Shown: one piece after another, positions 45,008 to 55,138 of the stretch
How the letters are laid out: each line of letters starts with the position of its first letter
How positions within the stretch are numbered: the stretch's first letter is position 1
Source of the DNA: Porphyra umbilicalis
Lineage: Eukaryota; Rhodophyta; Bangiophyceae; Bangiales; Bangiaceae
Reading direction: 5' to 3'
DNA: 64,000 nt
Assembly: GCA_002049455.2 (NCBI GenBank)
Contig: KV918794.1
Span: 338,125-402,124 of the forward strand
Notes under the pieces: generated by a model
What the model saw: only the letters and a program-made list of their open reading frames with translations
The model's database searches: none
Told to the model about the DNA's origin: nothing
Made by a program: the position numbers and the translations under genes

Positions 45008-46171
45008 CTACAAACGACGGCGGGGCGGCAGCGGCCCCAAAGGCACCGGCTCCCACCACTCGGGAGGCTGCTGCTTGCTCGCGTCCACCCACCGCAATCC
45101 GCGCACACCGTCAGCGTCAGGCCACGTCGGCACTTGAATCCACCGCGGCGGCACCTTGGCCTCAGCGGCCTTGCGCCGCTCGTTCTCGAGGCGCACGTAG
45201 CCCTCCCACTTCACGTGGTGGACCCAGCCGATCTCGTCCGGGGGAGTCGTCACAATGGGCGGCGACGCCCACGGGCAAGGGCACCACGGTGGGCAGGTAG
45301 GATGCTCAGGTCCGACAGTAACGGCGAGGCGGCACACATAACACATGCGCCGATGCGCCCGCCGCTCCGCCGTACGGCTCATGTAACCACGGGAGGTGCC
45401 AATCCAGCGCCACCCCCAGCCCGGATGTGCGGAGGGCCGACGCGCCCAAGGGCACGCGCACGTCTCAGGGCAAATCGAAACGTTGGAGCTCACCGTCTGT
45501 GCGCGCTTGCACTCAGTGCAAATGCTCCGCAGGCCCCGTTGTAGCTGGGCCTTGGAGATAGGCCGACCGGGGGGGCCATGAGCCGTCCGCGGCGTGTACG
45601 CCATGGTGCCGCGCCGGTCACCAGTCCCGTTCGGCCCCGTCGGCCTCGCTTGAAGGCCGGAAGTGGGGGGCGTAGACGCCCCCGGTATCGAGTCGCGGGG
45701 TGACGTGGGCGAAGAGGTAGTTGGAAGCATAGACGGAGGGATGCTCGGAGGCGTGGATGAAGAGCTCGCAGGCGCTGAAGACGACGTCGTGGCCGGCACC
45801 GCCGTGGCCGGCGCCGTAGATGAAGAGGTGACAGGCGCTGTGGGCGAGGTGTGCGAGGGTTGTGCGAGTGAGGAAGGCGAGCCCTCCATGGCAGTGGTGC
45901 AACGTAGACGGGTGCCCCGACGCGCCGCGTGTCGCACGCTCGCTGGATGAAAGCGTTGATGGAAAGGTCGGAAAAAGTACGCGTTGGTAGCAACCTCACG
46001 GCCACGCGGTCCGCAAAACTCGTCGAAGGAGCTGGCGCCAGAGGGGTGGCCGCGATCGTCGGAACCGCCGCAGGCAAAGTTGTGGCAGCGAAGGTGAAAG
46101 TGTCGCGGAACGGGGAGCGTTGGAGAGAGCGGCTGCAACGCAGGAGGTGCTTGCAGCGCGGGCGTGGCCAT
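45008..46171 (-). CDS. Unknown protein with a duplicated Cys-rich module
   Basis: A single exon, 387 residues, ATG at 46171; a second ATG at residue 95 is an alternative start. Residues 95-170 are Ser/Thr/Pro-rich. Residues 218-275 and 277-335 are two copies of one module. Each has C-x2-C-x12-C-P-x2-C-x-C-P-W-A with identical spacing (C218, C221, C234, C238, C240 and C277, C280, C293, C297, C299), then GW, GY and ERR. The pattern suggests zinc binding. The end is Trp/Pro-rich. It lies 143 bp upstream of and co-oriented with the SANT-like gene, so it may be a third protein of the Harbinger element or a neighbouring host gene. I do not recognise the family. Confidence 0.65.
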   Translation of the reverse strand: MATPALQAPPALQPLSPTLPVPRHFHLRCHNFACGGSDDRGHPSGASSFDEFCGPRGREVATNAYFFRPFHQRFHPASVRHAARRGTRLRCTTAMEGSPSSLAQPSHTSPTAPVTSSSTAPATAVPATTSSSAPASSSSTPPSIPPSMLPTTSSPTSPRDSIPGASTPPTSGLQARPTGPNGTGDRRGTMAYTPRTAHGPPGRPISKAQLQRGLRSICTECKRAQTVSSNVSICPETCACPWARRPSAHPGWGWRWIGTSRGYMSRTAERRAHRRMCYVCRLAVTVGPEHPTCPPWCPCPWASPPIVTTPPDEIGWVHHVKWEGYVRLENERRKAAEAKVPPRWIQVPTWPDADGVRGLRWVDASKQQPPEWWEPVPLGPLPPRRRL

Positions 46172-47739
46172 GCGAGCACACGACCCAGCGCTTGGCCCAC
46201 TTGGCCCAGAGGTGTCGCGCCGCGCCCATCCGTCTGTCTACCAGCGCGCAGGGCCCCATGGGCCCAGAAAATGCGGCCAAAGGTACCTTCTTGACGGGTT
46301 CAGGACACTGTCAGTTCCGCAGGAGGGAGCAGTGTCTGCAAGTCCGGAGACTCTCGCCGCTGGTGGCGCCAAGCCATGAGTCAGAGGGCCCGAAAAACAT
46401 CCTCTTTCTGACCATTGAAGCTGGCCCCATGTGGCCGCGTAGAGCCGGCGCCGGCCGTTATCAGTCACATGTCTGAAGGTCTGTGGTGCATTCACCCTGT
46501 TAGCGGCCATCGTGCAATCCTTTGTCAGCCGCCTGCCTGGCTGTGTCAGCGCTCACGGCATCGAAAGCAGCCTGAGGACGTCCGAACCACTCTCCGCCAC
46601 AGAACCAGTGGAAGCACGATCCACTGCACTCCTCTGACGCTTTCTCATCTGGCAGCGATCCGAGCACTGAGTGGTTCTCGTCCAAACCTAATCAGCCTGG
46701 CCCCTAGGCCATCGCTCAGGGTTGCCCAACCCGCCGTCACCGCAGCCGCACAGGTACGTGCGCGTCCCTCATTGGCTGTCCGAGTGACTTTCCGTGGCTC
46801 GTGCACCGCCTCTAGGGCCTGCCGGAGACGTAGCTATTTGGGGCCTTTGCAGGCACCCCTAAAGATCCGCCACGTGGTTTGTTAACAGGGCACACCCGAG
46901 TTTTGCTCACCTCGTCATGTGAGCCACACCAGATTTTTTATCTCGTCATCGGATCTTGATGTCATCATTTCATTGGATGGCTCCAAACGGTCGGAAGTCA
47001 GCCGCCGCATTTATGGAAACCACAGAGAAGCCTGTCATTGCCGCTTGCTCCTTGCCGAGGCGCCCAGAGAAGCCTGTCATTGCCGTTTGATCATTGCGGT
47101 GTCGCCCCAACGATGAAGTTGCAACGCCATCTGTTGGGCAGAGTGGGCCACTGACCTGGCACGTATCGCCCAAGTGCTGCCATTGCCCAGATCGCATTCC
47201 CTTTTTCCCGTGTGCATGCATGGAGATAGAAGGCGCACCTGGCTGTTAAAAAAGCGACTGAGGGAGTGGTTGCTACGTACGACAGGAGAGCCACTCTTCC
47301 CAGAGAGGTAGAACGAAAGATAGACGAGTGCGTGCCGGCTGAGCACCCCCGTTTATCCCCCCCTCCCTCGTCAAAGAGTCACAAAAGACAATCGACTGGC
47401 TCTACCAAGAAAAAAGGGGAATGCAACGACCGGAAGAGTATCTATCGGAGTCACACGCCAACGCTCTCCCTCATAAGATGACAGAGAAGGAACACTACAA
47501 GGATCGGCCCCTATCATCACTATGCTCCCCGTGAACGACTAACAGAACACACGGTTCCAGTCTGACAAAGATAACAAGATACACAAATGACGGTGGTGGA
47601 GTCACTCGCGGTACAGCGTGTACACGCCGCACCCGCCATCCCCCCTGGCAACGAGAAAGTAAAAACACCTACAATCTCCCAGGAACCCGGCCCAGTACTC
47701 AGGGCCGACGTAGAAGGCCCGGGAGGGGCCGAAAGCTCC
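46172..47739. other. Intergenic region, no supported gene
   Basis: Lower GC than its surroundings. A direct repeat of AGAGAAGCCTGTCATTGCCG lies at about 47024 and 47069. The right end of the Harbinger element may be here, but no clear terminus was found. Confidence 0.45.
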
Positions 47740-49092
47740 TCACAGGTCCCCAGCCTTGTCCGAATTCTCCGACTGCTCCGCCTTAACAGTAAGGCCCTTG
47801 ACAGGGGTCAGCTTCAGGTTGTCCTTAGCCAACGTCACACCGACCAGGACGACATCGTCGTCGTCCCCCCCCGCATGCGCCTCGGCCGAGGACAGCGCGG
47901 CCGTGTCCTCCCCATACGCCGCTGCCAGGCTGGCTCTGTGGACCACCGTATGCGGTGCAGAGCCCAGATTGTGCAAGCCGGGCATGGCCTCAAGTGCCGA
48001 GGCCACCGATGTAGACGGAAGACCGCGGCGCCCGTGCGCGCCAAGCGCCTCCATGGCCATGTGGCACTTGGCTGACCACTGAACAGCGGCGCGGTACGTC
48101 TTGCCCGACCGAGCCAAGTGCCTGTCGACAGCGTCGGTCTTGATTGACATCAGTCGGGAGAGGGTGCGGTGGTCGATTGTCATGGCCTGGAGATGGGCCA
48201 GCTGCTCTTCCAGCGGCACACCGGACACACCAATGCTCTCCACGGCCTCCACGGCCGCCGCGTACTGGTCGGAGTACGACTCGCGAGCCGTAGAGTCCTC
48301 GTCGCCCGTCGCGTGCAGCATCTCAGCATCGCTATCCTTGGCTGGCTTCGGGTGTCCGTGGCCGTCGTCGGCCGCGTCGCAAAGCACTCCATCCATTGCG
48401 CCGCGGGCGGCCTCATCCGAGGCCGCCACGACCTCCTCCTTGACCTGCTTGCAGCCTGACACGTCGAAGTCTGCCGCGTGGCCGACGTCGGCCACGTCCT
48501 CATGCACATCACCGACAACGCCGCTTACGGCCTCGTCAGAGGCCGCCACAGATTTCACCTCGACGTTCATGCGGTTGCAAGCGCCGTCGTCAGTTGCTGG
48601 CCCGTCGTCGGCCACGAGCCCTCGCACATCAGGAACAGCGCCGCATGCGGCCTTTTCCAAGGCCGCCGTGCCGTCCATCTTGCCCTTCTTGCCGCCCAAT
48701 GCCTTTGCGTGCGGCAGGTCGTCGTCGGCCTTGCGCTTGCCTCCTTTGCCGGCCTTGACGTAGGCCGTCTCAGTGTCGATGCCGCAGTACTCAATCACCT
48801 TGTCTTCAGCGCTTCTGCCGCCTTCTTCAGAGGCCGCTAGAACGTCCGCATCCATCCCGGCCGTGAAATCGGCCGCCTCGTCATCGACACCGGCTTCCGT
48901 CGCGTAGTAAACCTTGACGGGCTGGGGAGAGCCCGCGCGCTCGGCGGCCGCGGCATCGGTGTGGTCGACATCGCCACCTCGCGCGCCGGCTCCGCCACGA
49001 GCGCGCTCAAGCCTGGCCGCGTGGGCGGCCAGAAGGGTACCACGGAGAGTACCGTGGGCCGCATCGCCACAGCCTTCCGGCGACGAGGACAT
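47740..49092 (-). CDS. Unknown acidic protein with ~40-residue repeats
   Basis: A single exon, 450 residues, ATG at 49092, the first in the frame. I do not recognise it. A Lys/Gly-rich patch (GKGGKRKADDDLPHAK) could be a nuclear signal. Three tandem units of about 40 residues follow, each with a theme like ASDEA..G...DV..D.ADDGH, Val/Ala/Asp-rich with Cys and Lys-Glu pairs (VKEEVVAASDEA). The last third is more regular (LEEQLAHLQAMTIDHRTLSRLMSIK) and may be helical. Codon use resembles the other genes. It is either a host gene or cargo of the neighbouring transposon region. Coding status is supported by an uninterrupted, non-low-complexity frame. Confidence 0.6.
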   Translation of the reverse strand: MSSSPEGCGDAAHGTLRGTLLAAHAARLERARGGAGARGGDVDHTDAAAAERAGSPQPVKVYYATEAGVDDEAADFTAGMDADVLAASEEGGRSAEDKVIEYCGIDTETAYVKAGKGGKRKADDDLPHAKALGGKKGKMDGTAALEKAACGAVPDVRGLVADDGPATDDGACNRMNVEVKSVAASDEAVSGVVGDVHEDVADVGHAADFDVSGCKQVKEEVVAASDEAARGAMDGVLCDAADDGHGHPKPAKDSDAEMLHATGDEDSTARESYSDQYAAAVEAVESIGVSGVPLEEQLAHLQAMTIDHRTLSRLMSIKTDAVDRHLARSGKTYRAAVQWSAKCHMAMEALGAHGRRGLPSTSVASALEAMPGLHNLGSAPHTVVHRASLAAAYGEDTAALSSAEAHAGGDDDDVVLVGVTLAKDNLKLTPVKGLTVKAEQSENSDKAGDL

Positions 49093-51245
49093 GGGGATGG
49101 TGCGTGGGGGGGCTCTCCTGCCGTGTAGGTCGGGGGTGGGTGCGGTGTGCGGTGAGCAGGGGGGCGCGAGAAAGCGCACGCCGAGTCGTGCGGTAAGCAG
49201 GATCCGCTGGTGCCGTGAGACGGGTGCGCAGCCCACGTTTCATGCACTTGCTCAATAAATGGCTACGGTCGCGTCCACTCAGGAGACTTCCATCCCCTCA
49301 CCCGTTACCCTGCGTCGTGCTGCCTTATTTTCATTGCACGGCCAGCGCCGTGTCAGCGCTCGCCCATGGAAGCGACGCGCCACAGACAGGGGGTCTGGCC
49401 GCAGTGCGCCTCGCTCCTCACGACCCGGACAGCGTCAGGGCGTGCTACGCAGCCATCCTGGTCTCATTCGCTTCCAGCCCCTTCCCTGTCAGGCGACTAG
49501 TTTTCTTCCACACCTAAATAGCATGACTGGCGCCTGCCTCCAGGCCACGTGCGTCTTATGCAGGCCCTCTGACGGCTTTCGATCCGCCAACGCATGCCCT
49601 TTGACGGCTTTCGCTCCGCGCGGGGACCCTCCTCCAATCCACAGCCTTCAAGGTTTCCAACATTTAAACCGTCTGCTGCCCAGTGTAAACCGTATGCTTA
49701 GTAGGCCTTTCCCACCCCACCGTCAATTGCGTCACACGTGCGGAGCCTTCGTTGGATTCTCTTCTATATATGGCGAGGCTCGTGAGGCACGTCTCCAGGG
49801 CGCCCGCAACGTATCACTGGTGGCCGTGCGCTGCGGCTCACGCAACAATCCAGGGCAGCCCAGCATTGTGCTCGGTGCTGGCACCTCGTCAATCGGGTCG
49901 GGCGGCTGGCTCGTTAGAATCCAGTCGGCAGGATCGCACTCGCCAAACGCGCACGACGTGCTTTGAAAAACGCTTGCATGACACAGATCAAAGAGATTTT
50001 TATCCCGGTAGGTTCCGTGATGTTCGAGTCTGATTGGCTCCTCCCAACTCGTCCCGAGCGCTGAAACGCTGCCCTATTATCTCGTCAACGTCGCCACGCT
50101 CTGCAGCCCTCTGCGGCGCGCCTCCTCAGTCCATCCTTCAGGTTGTGCTCTGCGACTTCCAAGCGTCGGAGCGACCGCGGTTGCCGCCACCCCAGTGGAA
50201 GTGAACGCCACAGGCCCCTGCGTTCGCACTGGGCAGGGACAGACGTCACGGCTGTGGACCTGTTTCCAACTGTAATCACGTCGGCTGTGGGGCCGCCGAC
50301 ACCGTCATCGGCGCTGCACGTGCCCGGCCGTGAGTGGCGTTCCAAGTCGTGGTGCACCGCTCCGGCCAAGCTTCGCCCTGCTCCTGGCAACGTAGTCCGT
50401 GCCAGCGCTTCCGGGATCAAATCAGGTCGAACGTGTCACCGTTCTGAGCACTGCGCTGCACAGGATATGTCCTGAGACACGTGGTGATCATGAACCTGGC
50501 ACCTATTCGCTTGACGATCGCCTCCATGACCGCAAAATTAGGCCAGATTCTGTTCCCAATAGGCTTCGTGTCACATTTTTTGGCAACGATCGGGCTACGA
50601 TCGCCCAGGCACACAGCTGCGATTGCTCATCGACACGCGGCGTGCGGGGCAGAGTCAACTGGGACGTCTGGGACGGTTGAGTTCGGAAGGCCACAACCAT
50701 CAACACGCGCTCTCATTTCCGCATATAGAAATAATGTAGCCTACCCGTTTTTAGACAAGTACCTGGTCTCTGTCAGGATGAGTTCGGAAAGGCTCGACGC
50801 CAGTTCGACACCCAATCAAACAACTACACGTTTGCATACGTGGCGCTCTTAAATAGTTCGGAAGCGGCTCGATGCGGACGTTGTTGGCGTTGCTCTTACG
50901 CCGTAGGCATTGACAATCTCCCCACAGTCAGCAGCCCGTGCAGCTGGCCAACAACAGCCACACATGCGGTGATGCGGTCGATATTGATTTTCGATTGGAT
51001 CATGGAGACCCTTAGCCGTCATGGCGATTGGCTCCGTGTCGCTCTTGACAGCCGGGGATTTTCTTTGTACCAGCTTGTGGGTCACCCTGTAAAATGTCAG
51101 CCACCAACTCTTGCGGCCTGTCCCGCAGTTCCTCCACAGTTCTTCCACACCTGCTTTCTCCGCACGGGATGCACAGTTCTTTGGCAACTGTCACAGAACT
51201 TGGTGGGAAGTGAGTTCACAGTATTCCAGGCACCTACGTGCAATA
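49093..51245. other. Intergenic, no supported gene
   Basis: Moderate-GC DNA with only short frames on both strands and no recognisable protein or RNA. The last 24 bp before 51246 match the right flank of the first ~680-bp repeat copy (39132-39154, inverted). Confidence 0.5.
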
Positions 51246-51923
51246 CCCTGGCCTTCAGGGCGGTGGCGCGCTCGGCGACGCATAGATACCGGGAAGCCGG
51301 CCGGCTCCATGGCCGCGAGCACGCACGGGGGCACGTGCAGCCACGTTGCCGTGGCGGGGGGGGTGTGGGGCGGGGAAAGGGGTCCCGCCGCCGCCGCCGC
51401 GACGGCGGTGGCCCGCCGGCGTGGTGCAACGCCTACGGACGGGGCCGTCACCCCGCCGCGCAGCGCACCTGCGCGCGGCCGAGATGGCGCACGGGCGGGC
51501 GGATGGGATCGACCACCGCGCGACGGGGCGCCTCTAACCGTGCCGCGAGATGGCGTTAGAAACCGCCGACGTGCCGCCGCAATAGAAGCCGGCGCGCAGG
51601 CACGATCACCCGGGGGTCATCGCGGGCTCGTCGAACCCCGGAAGTCGCTGCACGTGGTCGCCGCGCGCAACTCGGGGCGGTGGGGGGGGGCAGGGGGGCA
51701 GGCGCCGTCTGGGCCCTGTGACCCTTGTGGCAGGACAGTCCTTCTCAGCCGCGTAACTCTATTCGCTTTTAGCGTCATCGCGACCCTTCCAACGCTGACA
51801 CGCCCTCAGATCCCTGAGGACATGAATGCAGACTGCCACCTCTGAAACGGAGAGCAAGTCCCTTGATCTAAGTATATGTGTGCATCACTACACTTTGAGA
51901 GCACCCTGTCCTAAAGGCCAGGG
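51246..51923 (-). repeat. ~680-bp inverted-repeat element, copy 2 (intact)
   Basis: The ends are CCCTGGCCTTCAGG and, reverse-complemented, CCCTGGCCTTTAGG. Internally it matches both blocks of copy 1 (33508-33725 and 38660-39131). It carries the uninterrupted MULE target site at 51708-51716. No protein is encoded convincingly. It is a non-autonomous DNA element or an old MITE family. Confidence 0.85.
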
Positions 51924-52249
51924 AACTGAGACCATTCCCTTGCGCCGCTGTCAACCGCCGTCGCCTCCGCGTCCGTCTTGGTCGGCGTGAGGTTTGTGCG
52001 CGCCTCGGGCACGTCCTACAGCTTCCCCCCTCTTCTGCGGGAATCGATGCTAGCCCCCGCCCGCGCCGCCGGTCGCGCCAGGTAACCCGAAGGGGCAAGG
52101 CCCAACGCACGAATGCCACCATGGCCGGGGGGTATCAACTGCTCGAGCCGGTAAAACTGTACAAAACGAAAATCGGCACAGATTCACCTTCTTCGAGAAA
52201 GAAGCAATCGTGAATTTGAATGTTGGCATGGCATCTGTGCAAAGAATGA

Positions 52250-52345
52250 TACAGTCGGTGGAACTTGAACCCACGACCTCGCGCGTGTGAGGCGCGCGCT
52301 CTGACTGTGAACGGTCTTGAGGCGAACCAGCTGAGCTACGACTGC
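52250..52345 (-). tRNA. tRNA-Val (anticodon CAC) with D-loop insertion
   Basis: Read on the minus strand, the acceptor arm GCAGTCG pairs with CGACTGT and the discriminator is A. The anticodon arm is CGCGC-CTCACAC-GCGCG, giving anticodon CAC after U33. The T-arm is GTGGG-TTCAAGT-TCCAC. The D-stem GCTC/GAGC is intact, but the loop is 31 nt instead of about 8 and begins with the standard AGCTGG. Removing about 23 nt gives a normal 73-nt tRNA. The insert is probably a small ectopic intron. Confidence 0.8.
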
Positions 52346-52674
52346 AATGTGCTTGTCTCCAACGAATTCAGTACGCATCAACAAAGGTTTCCCGCAGACC
52401 TATGGCGAGGGTTGGCGTCTGTCCGCGTCACTCTCGGGGTCAAACGAGCGTCCCTCTTGTAGGGGTCATGCGCCGTAAATGACACTTACAGCACCCTCAC
52501 ACGCTTTATAGGGCATGGCTGTGGCCTGTCTAGCGAGGACGGTTCCATGTGGGCTGGATGCGCATGCTGCTTGGTGCCAAAGACACGTCATCAGCTGTCG
52601 TCCAACGTTGCATTTGCCGTCGTTGCTATGGGAGAGATATTAATTAGTTTTCAGTGCGTTCTTCACAACAAAAG

Positions 52675-52770
52675 GGTGACGTGGCCGAGTGGTCTATCTG
52701 AAGAAATCACGAAGGCGCTAGTTTAAGGCACTAGTCTTTCGGGGCGCGAGTTCGAATCTCGCCGTCATCA
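52675..52770 (+). tRNA. tRNA-Leu (anticodon AAG) with D-loop insertion
   Basis: The acceptor arm GGTGACG pairs with CGTCATC and the discriminator is A. The D-arm starts TGGCCGAGTGG, the Leu/Ser-type A box, with stem GCC/GGC but a 27-nt loop instead of about 10. The anticodon arm is CTAGT-TTAAGGC-ACTAG, anticodon AAG. The variable arm is TCTTTCGGGGC and the T-arm GCGAG-TTCGAAT-CTCGC. About 17 nt are extra in the D-loop, where GTGGT can pair with ATCAC. An AT-rich stretch at 52636-52650 lies at a plausible upstream promoter distance. Confidence 0.82.
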
Positions 52771-53561
52771 CTATGCACACGACGCATGTACCATTCGATT
52801 TCAGAATGATCTCCTCTGACTTTGTCCGTACATGAGCATTATTTTGCGCCACGCCGCATTGGAGCAGGCTGCGTCATCCTGATCCAACCGATTCCACGAT
52901 CTTGCTTATTGTTCTCGTCTGCTGGAACTTGCGTGTCTGCATTGGCGCAGCGCACTTTTTCCATGGACCAGGTGTGTGATTTGCGATTTTGGCCATTGTG
53001 ACCAGTACAGCCGACAGCCGATGACGAGGATGAATTGTGACCAGTACAGCCGATGACTCGGCTGAACACGTGTCAGTCAACCTCCACTTTTCGTTTTGTC
53101 AGGCGCTGTACGGGGCTCAGGGTGGTCGCCAAAGCACCAATGTGCCTGTGTCTCTGCGGTCACAGTGCTGGATGCGGACATCGAAGGATGCCCTCTGACT
53201 CTGAGCGGAAGCAACAGCAGGGCAAAAGAGGAAGAAAACTGCGAGATAAGCGCTGTACAAAAAAAAAGCCCACTCAAGCGGTCCAGCAACCACCACAACA
53301 GCATCACAAAAGCTAAAGAGGCACGAGTCACTCCGTGGCCAGCCAAGCAACCACCGGCCGACTTGGAACACCACGCCGGGCCGGCGGGGCTGACCGCCAC
53401 CGTGAGCCGCCACACCCGCCACCGTCGACGCGGGGGCCACACCCACGCCACCCACCCCGGCGGCACGCCCGCCCGCCCTACCCGGCGGTGGAGACACCCC
53501 GGCACCGGCGGGGCGGCGCAACCGCCGCCCATGGTGCCCGCGGCGGGCGCACCCGCGGCGG

Positions 53562-55138
53562 CTATGGTTTGGCGGCGCGGCCCTTGCTCTTGGACGCCTT
53601 GGCGCGCTCGGCCGTGGGTGGCGGCGACGCCGCCGCCAGCTCCGCCACCTGATACAACAGCAGCGACCGCGAGTGGGCGGCGGAGGGGAGGGTCACCTCC
53701 TTGATGACGCGCATGGGGTGTTGGGGGAGGCGAAAGGGCGCTTTGCGAAAGTTGATGGGCGGCACCCACTTTTTCCCCCCCGCCGCCCCCGCCCCGTGCC
53801 CGTCATTGTGCGTGTCGGCCGAGCCGAGGAGCAGGTACTTGGCGCCCGACGCGGGGACCGCCGACAGCAGCCGGTGCACGTGCTCCGCGGGCGCCGTGTC
53901 CAAGCCCCGCCACGCAAAGACGAGGTCCGCCGGCGGCAGCCGCCGCGCCCACCAGTCGCGCACGAGAAAGTGGCCGTCGACGAGGTCCCCAACCGCCGCG
54001 CGTGCCCCCTTGACGACCCGCGGCGACGCGTCGACGCAGGTGTAGTGAAAGTCGGGGAGGTCATAGTCGAGCCGCGCCAGCAGCTGGGGCATCCACGACC
54101 CGTGCGCGCGGCACGGCACGTCGACCATCGACTTGATGTGGTACGTTTTGATGACGCGCCAAAGCATAAAGGACAGCCGCGTCACGTCGTCTGTCTTTTG
54201 GTGCGGCTGCGCGGGCACCCCGTGGAAGTTGCCGACCGTGTCGCTGCCAATCTCCAACGCGCCCTTTGGCTTGTCCCCGCCCGCGTCCCCGCCGTCCGCG
54301 GGCGTGGCGGGGGCGGGCGACGCGGTCGGGGTGGCGCCGCGCGTCTTGGAGGCACCCCCCTTTTTGGCGGGGCTCTTGCCCCCCCCCCCCCCCCCGCCAC
54401 CGCCCACCACCTTTTTCAAGACGGTGCGGAGGGCGGGCGCCGCCTCCGTGCCGTCCTCCTCTTGCCCATCTTGCTCCCCGTCGCCGCCGTCGCCACGGCC
54501 CCGCGACGGCGTCGGCCCGTCGGCGGTCGCCCACGGGGCGCTCAGGAGGCCCCGCGACCGCGCCGCGCGGCCGCGACGCTTGGCGCGTGCCGCCGCCGCC
54601 GGCGCCTCCCCCCCGTCCCCGTCGGTGATGTGAAAGGCGCGGCGGACGTAGGAAAAGTAGCTGCCACCGTCTGGCGCTTCCCTGCGGCGGCTGCCGCTGC
54701 CGCCGCCGCCGCTGCTGCTGCCGCCGCCGCCGTCGCCGCCACCGCCGCCGCCGTGACCGCGGGCGTAGGCGTGGCCGCGGCCACCCTTGGCCGCCGCCGC
54801 CGCCGCGCGCACCGCGTCTGGGTCCTCCTCCTCCTCCACCTCCTCCTCCTCCTCTGTGGTGGGGGCGTCGGCCAAAAGGCGCCGGCGGCTCGGCTTGCGG
54901 CGGCGGCCATACGGCGCGGCGCCCCCACCACCACCACCACCCCCCCCCCACCGCCGCCGCCGCCGCCGCCGCCACCGCCGCCGCCACCATCGTCGCCCGC
55001 GTCGTGGTCCGCCACGGCGGCGGCGCTTGCGCGCCGCGGCGCCGCACCGGCGGCGACGCACAGGGTGGCCGCCACAAGCACCAGCAGCCGCACCGCCGTG
55101 GCGGCGGGCGACCGCCGCGACCGCCGCCGTTTGGCCAT
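53562..55138 (-). CDS. Secreted/Golgi-type SAM-dependent methyltransferase (one frame break)
   Basis: The start is the ATG at 55138, giving MAKRRRSRR and then the hydrophobic LLVLVAATLCVAAGA, a signal peptide or anchor. The frame is lost in the C-rich run near 54925-54955 (Gly coding). It resumes with RRLLADAPTTEEEEEVEEEE and stays open to the TAG at 53562, about 525 residues in all. The C-terminal 230 residues form a class I methyltransferase domain: GSDTVGNFHG, motif I SMVDVPCRAHGSWMPQL, VDASPRVV, DLVFAWRGLDTAP and SGAKYLLLGS. These resemble bacterial-type methyltransferases associated with polysaccharides. The middle is low complexity. The substrate is unknown; a cell-wall polysaccharide is plausible from the signal sequence. 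Confidence 0.72.

Larger units (their letters stand above)
51924..53561. other. Intergenic region around the two tRNA genes
   Basis: Apart from the tRNA genes no gene is supported. A duplicated 18-base phrase TGTGACCAGTACAGCCGA lies around 52996 and 53036. Positions 53095-53190 resemble 27765-27865. Confidence 0.5.
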
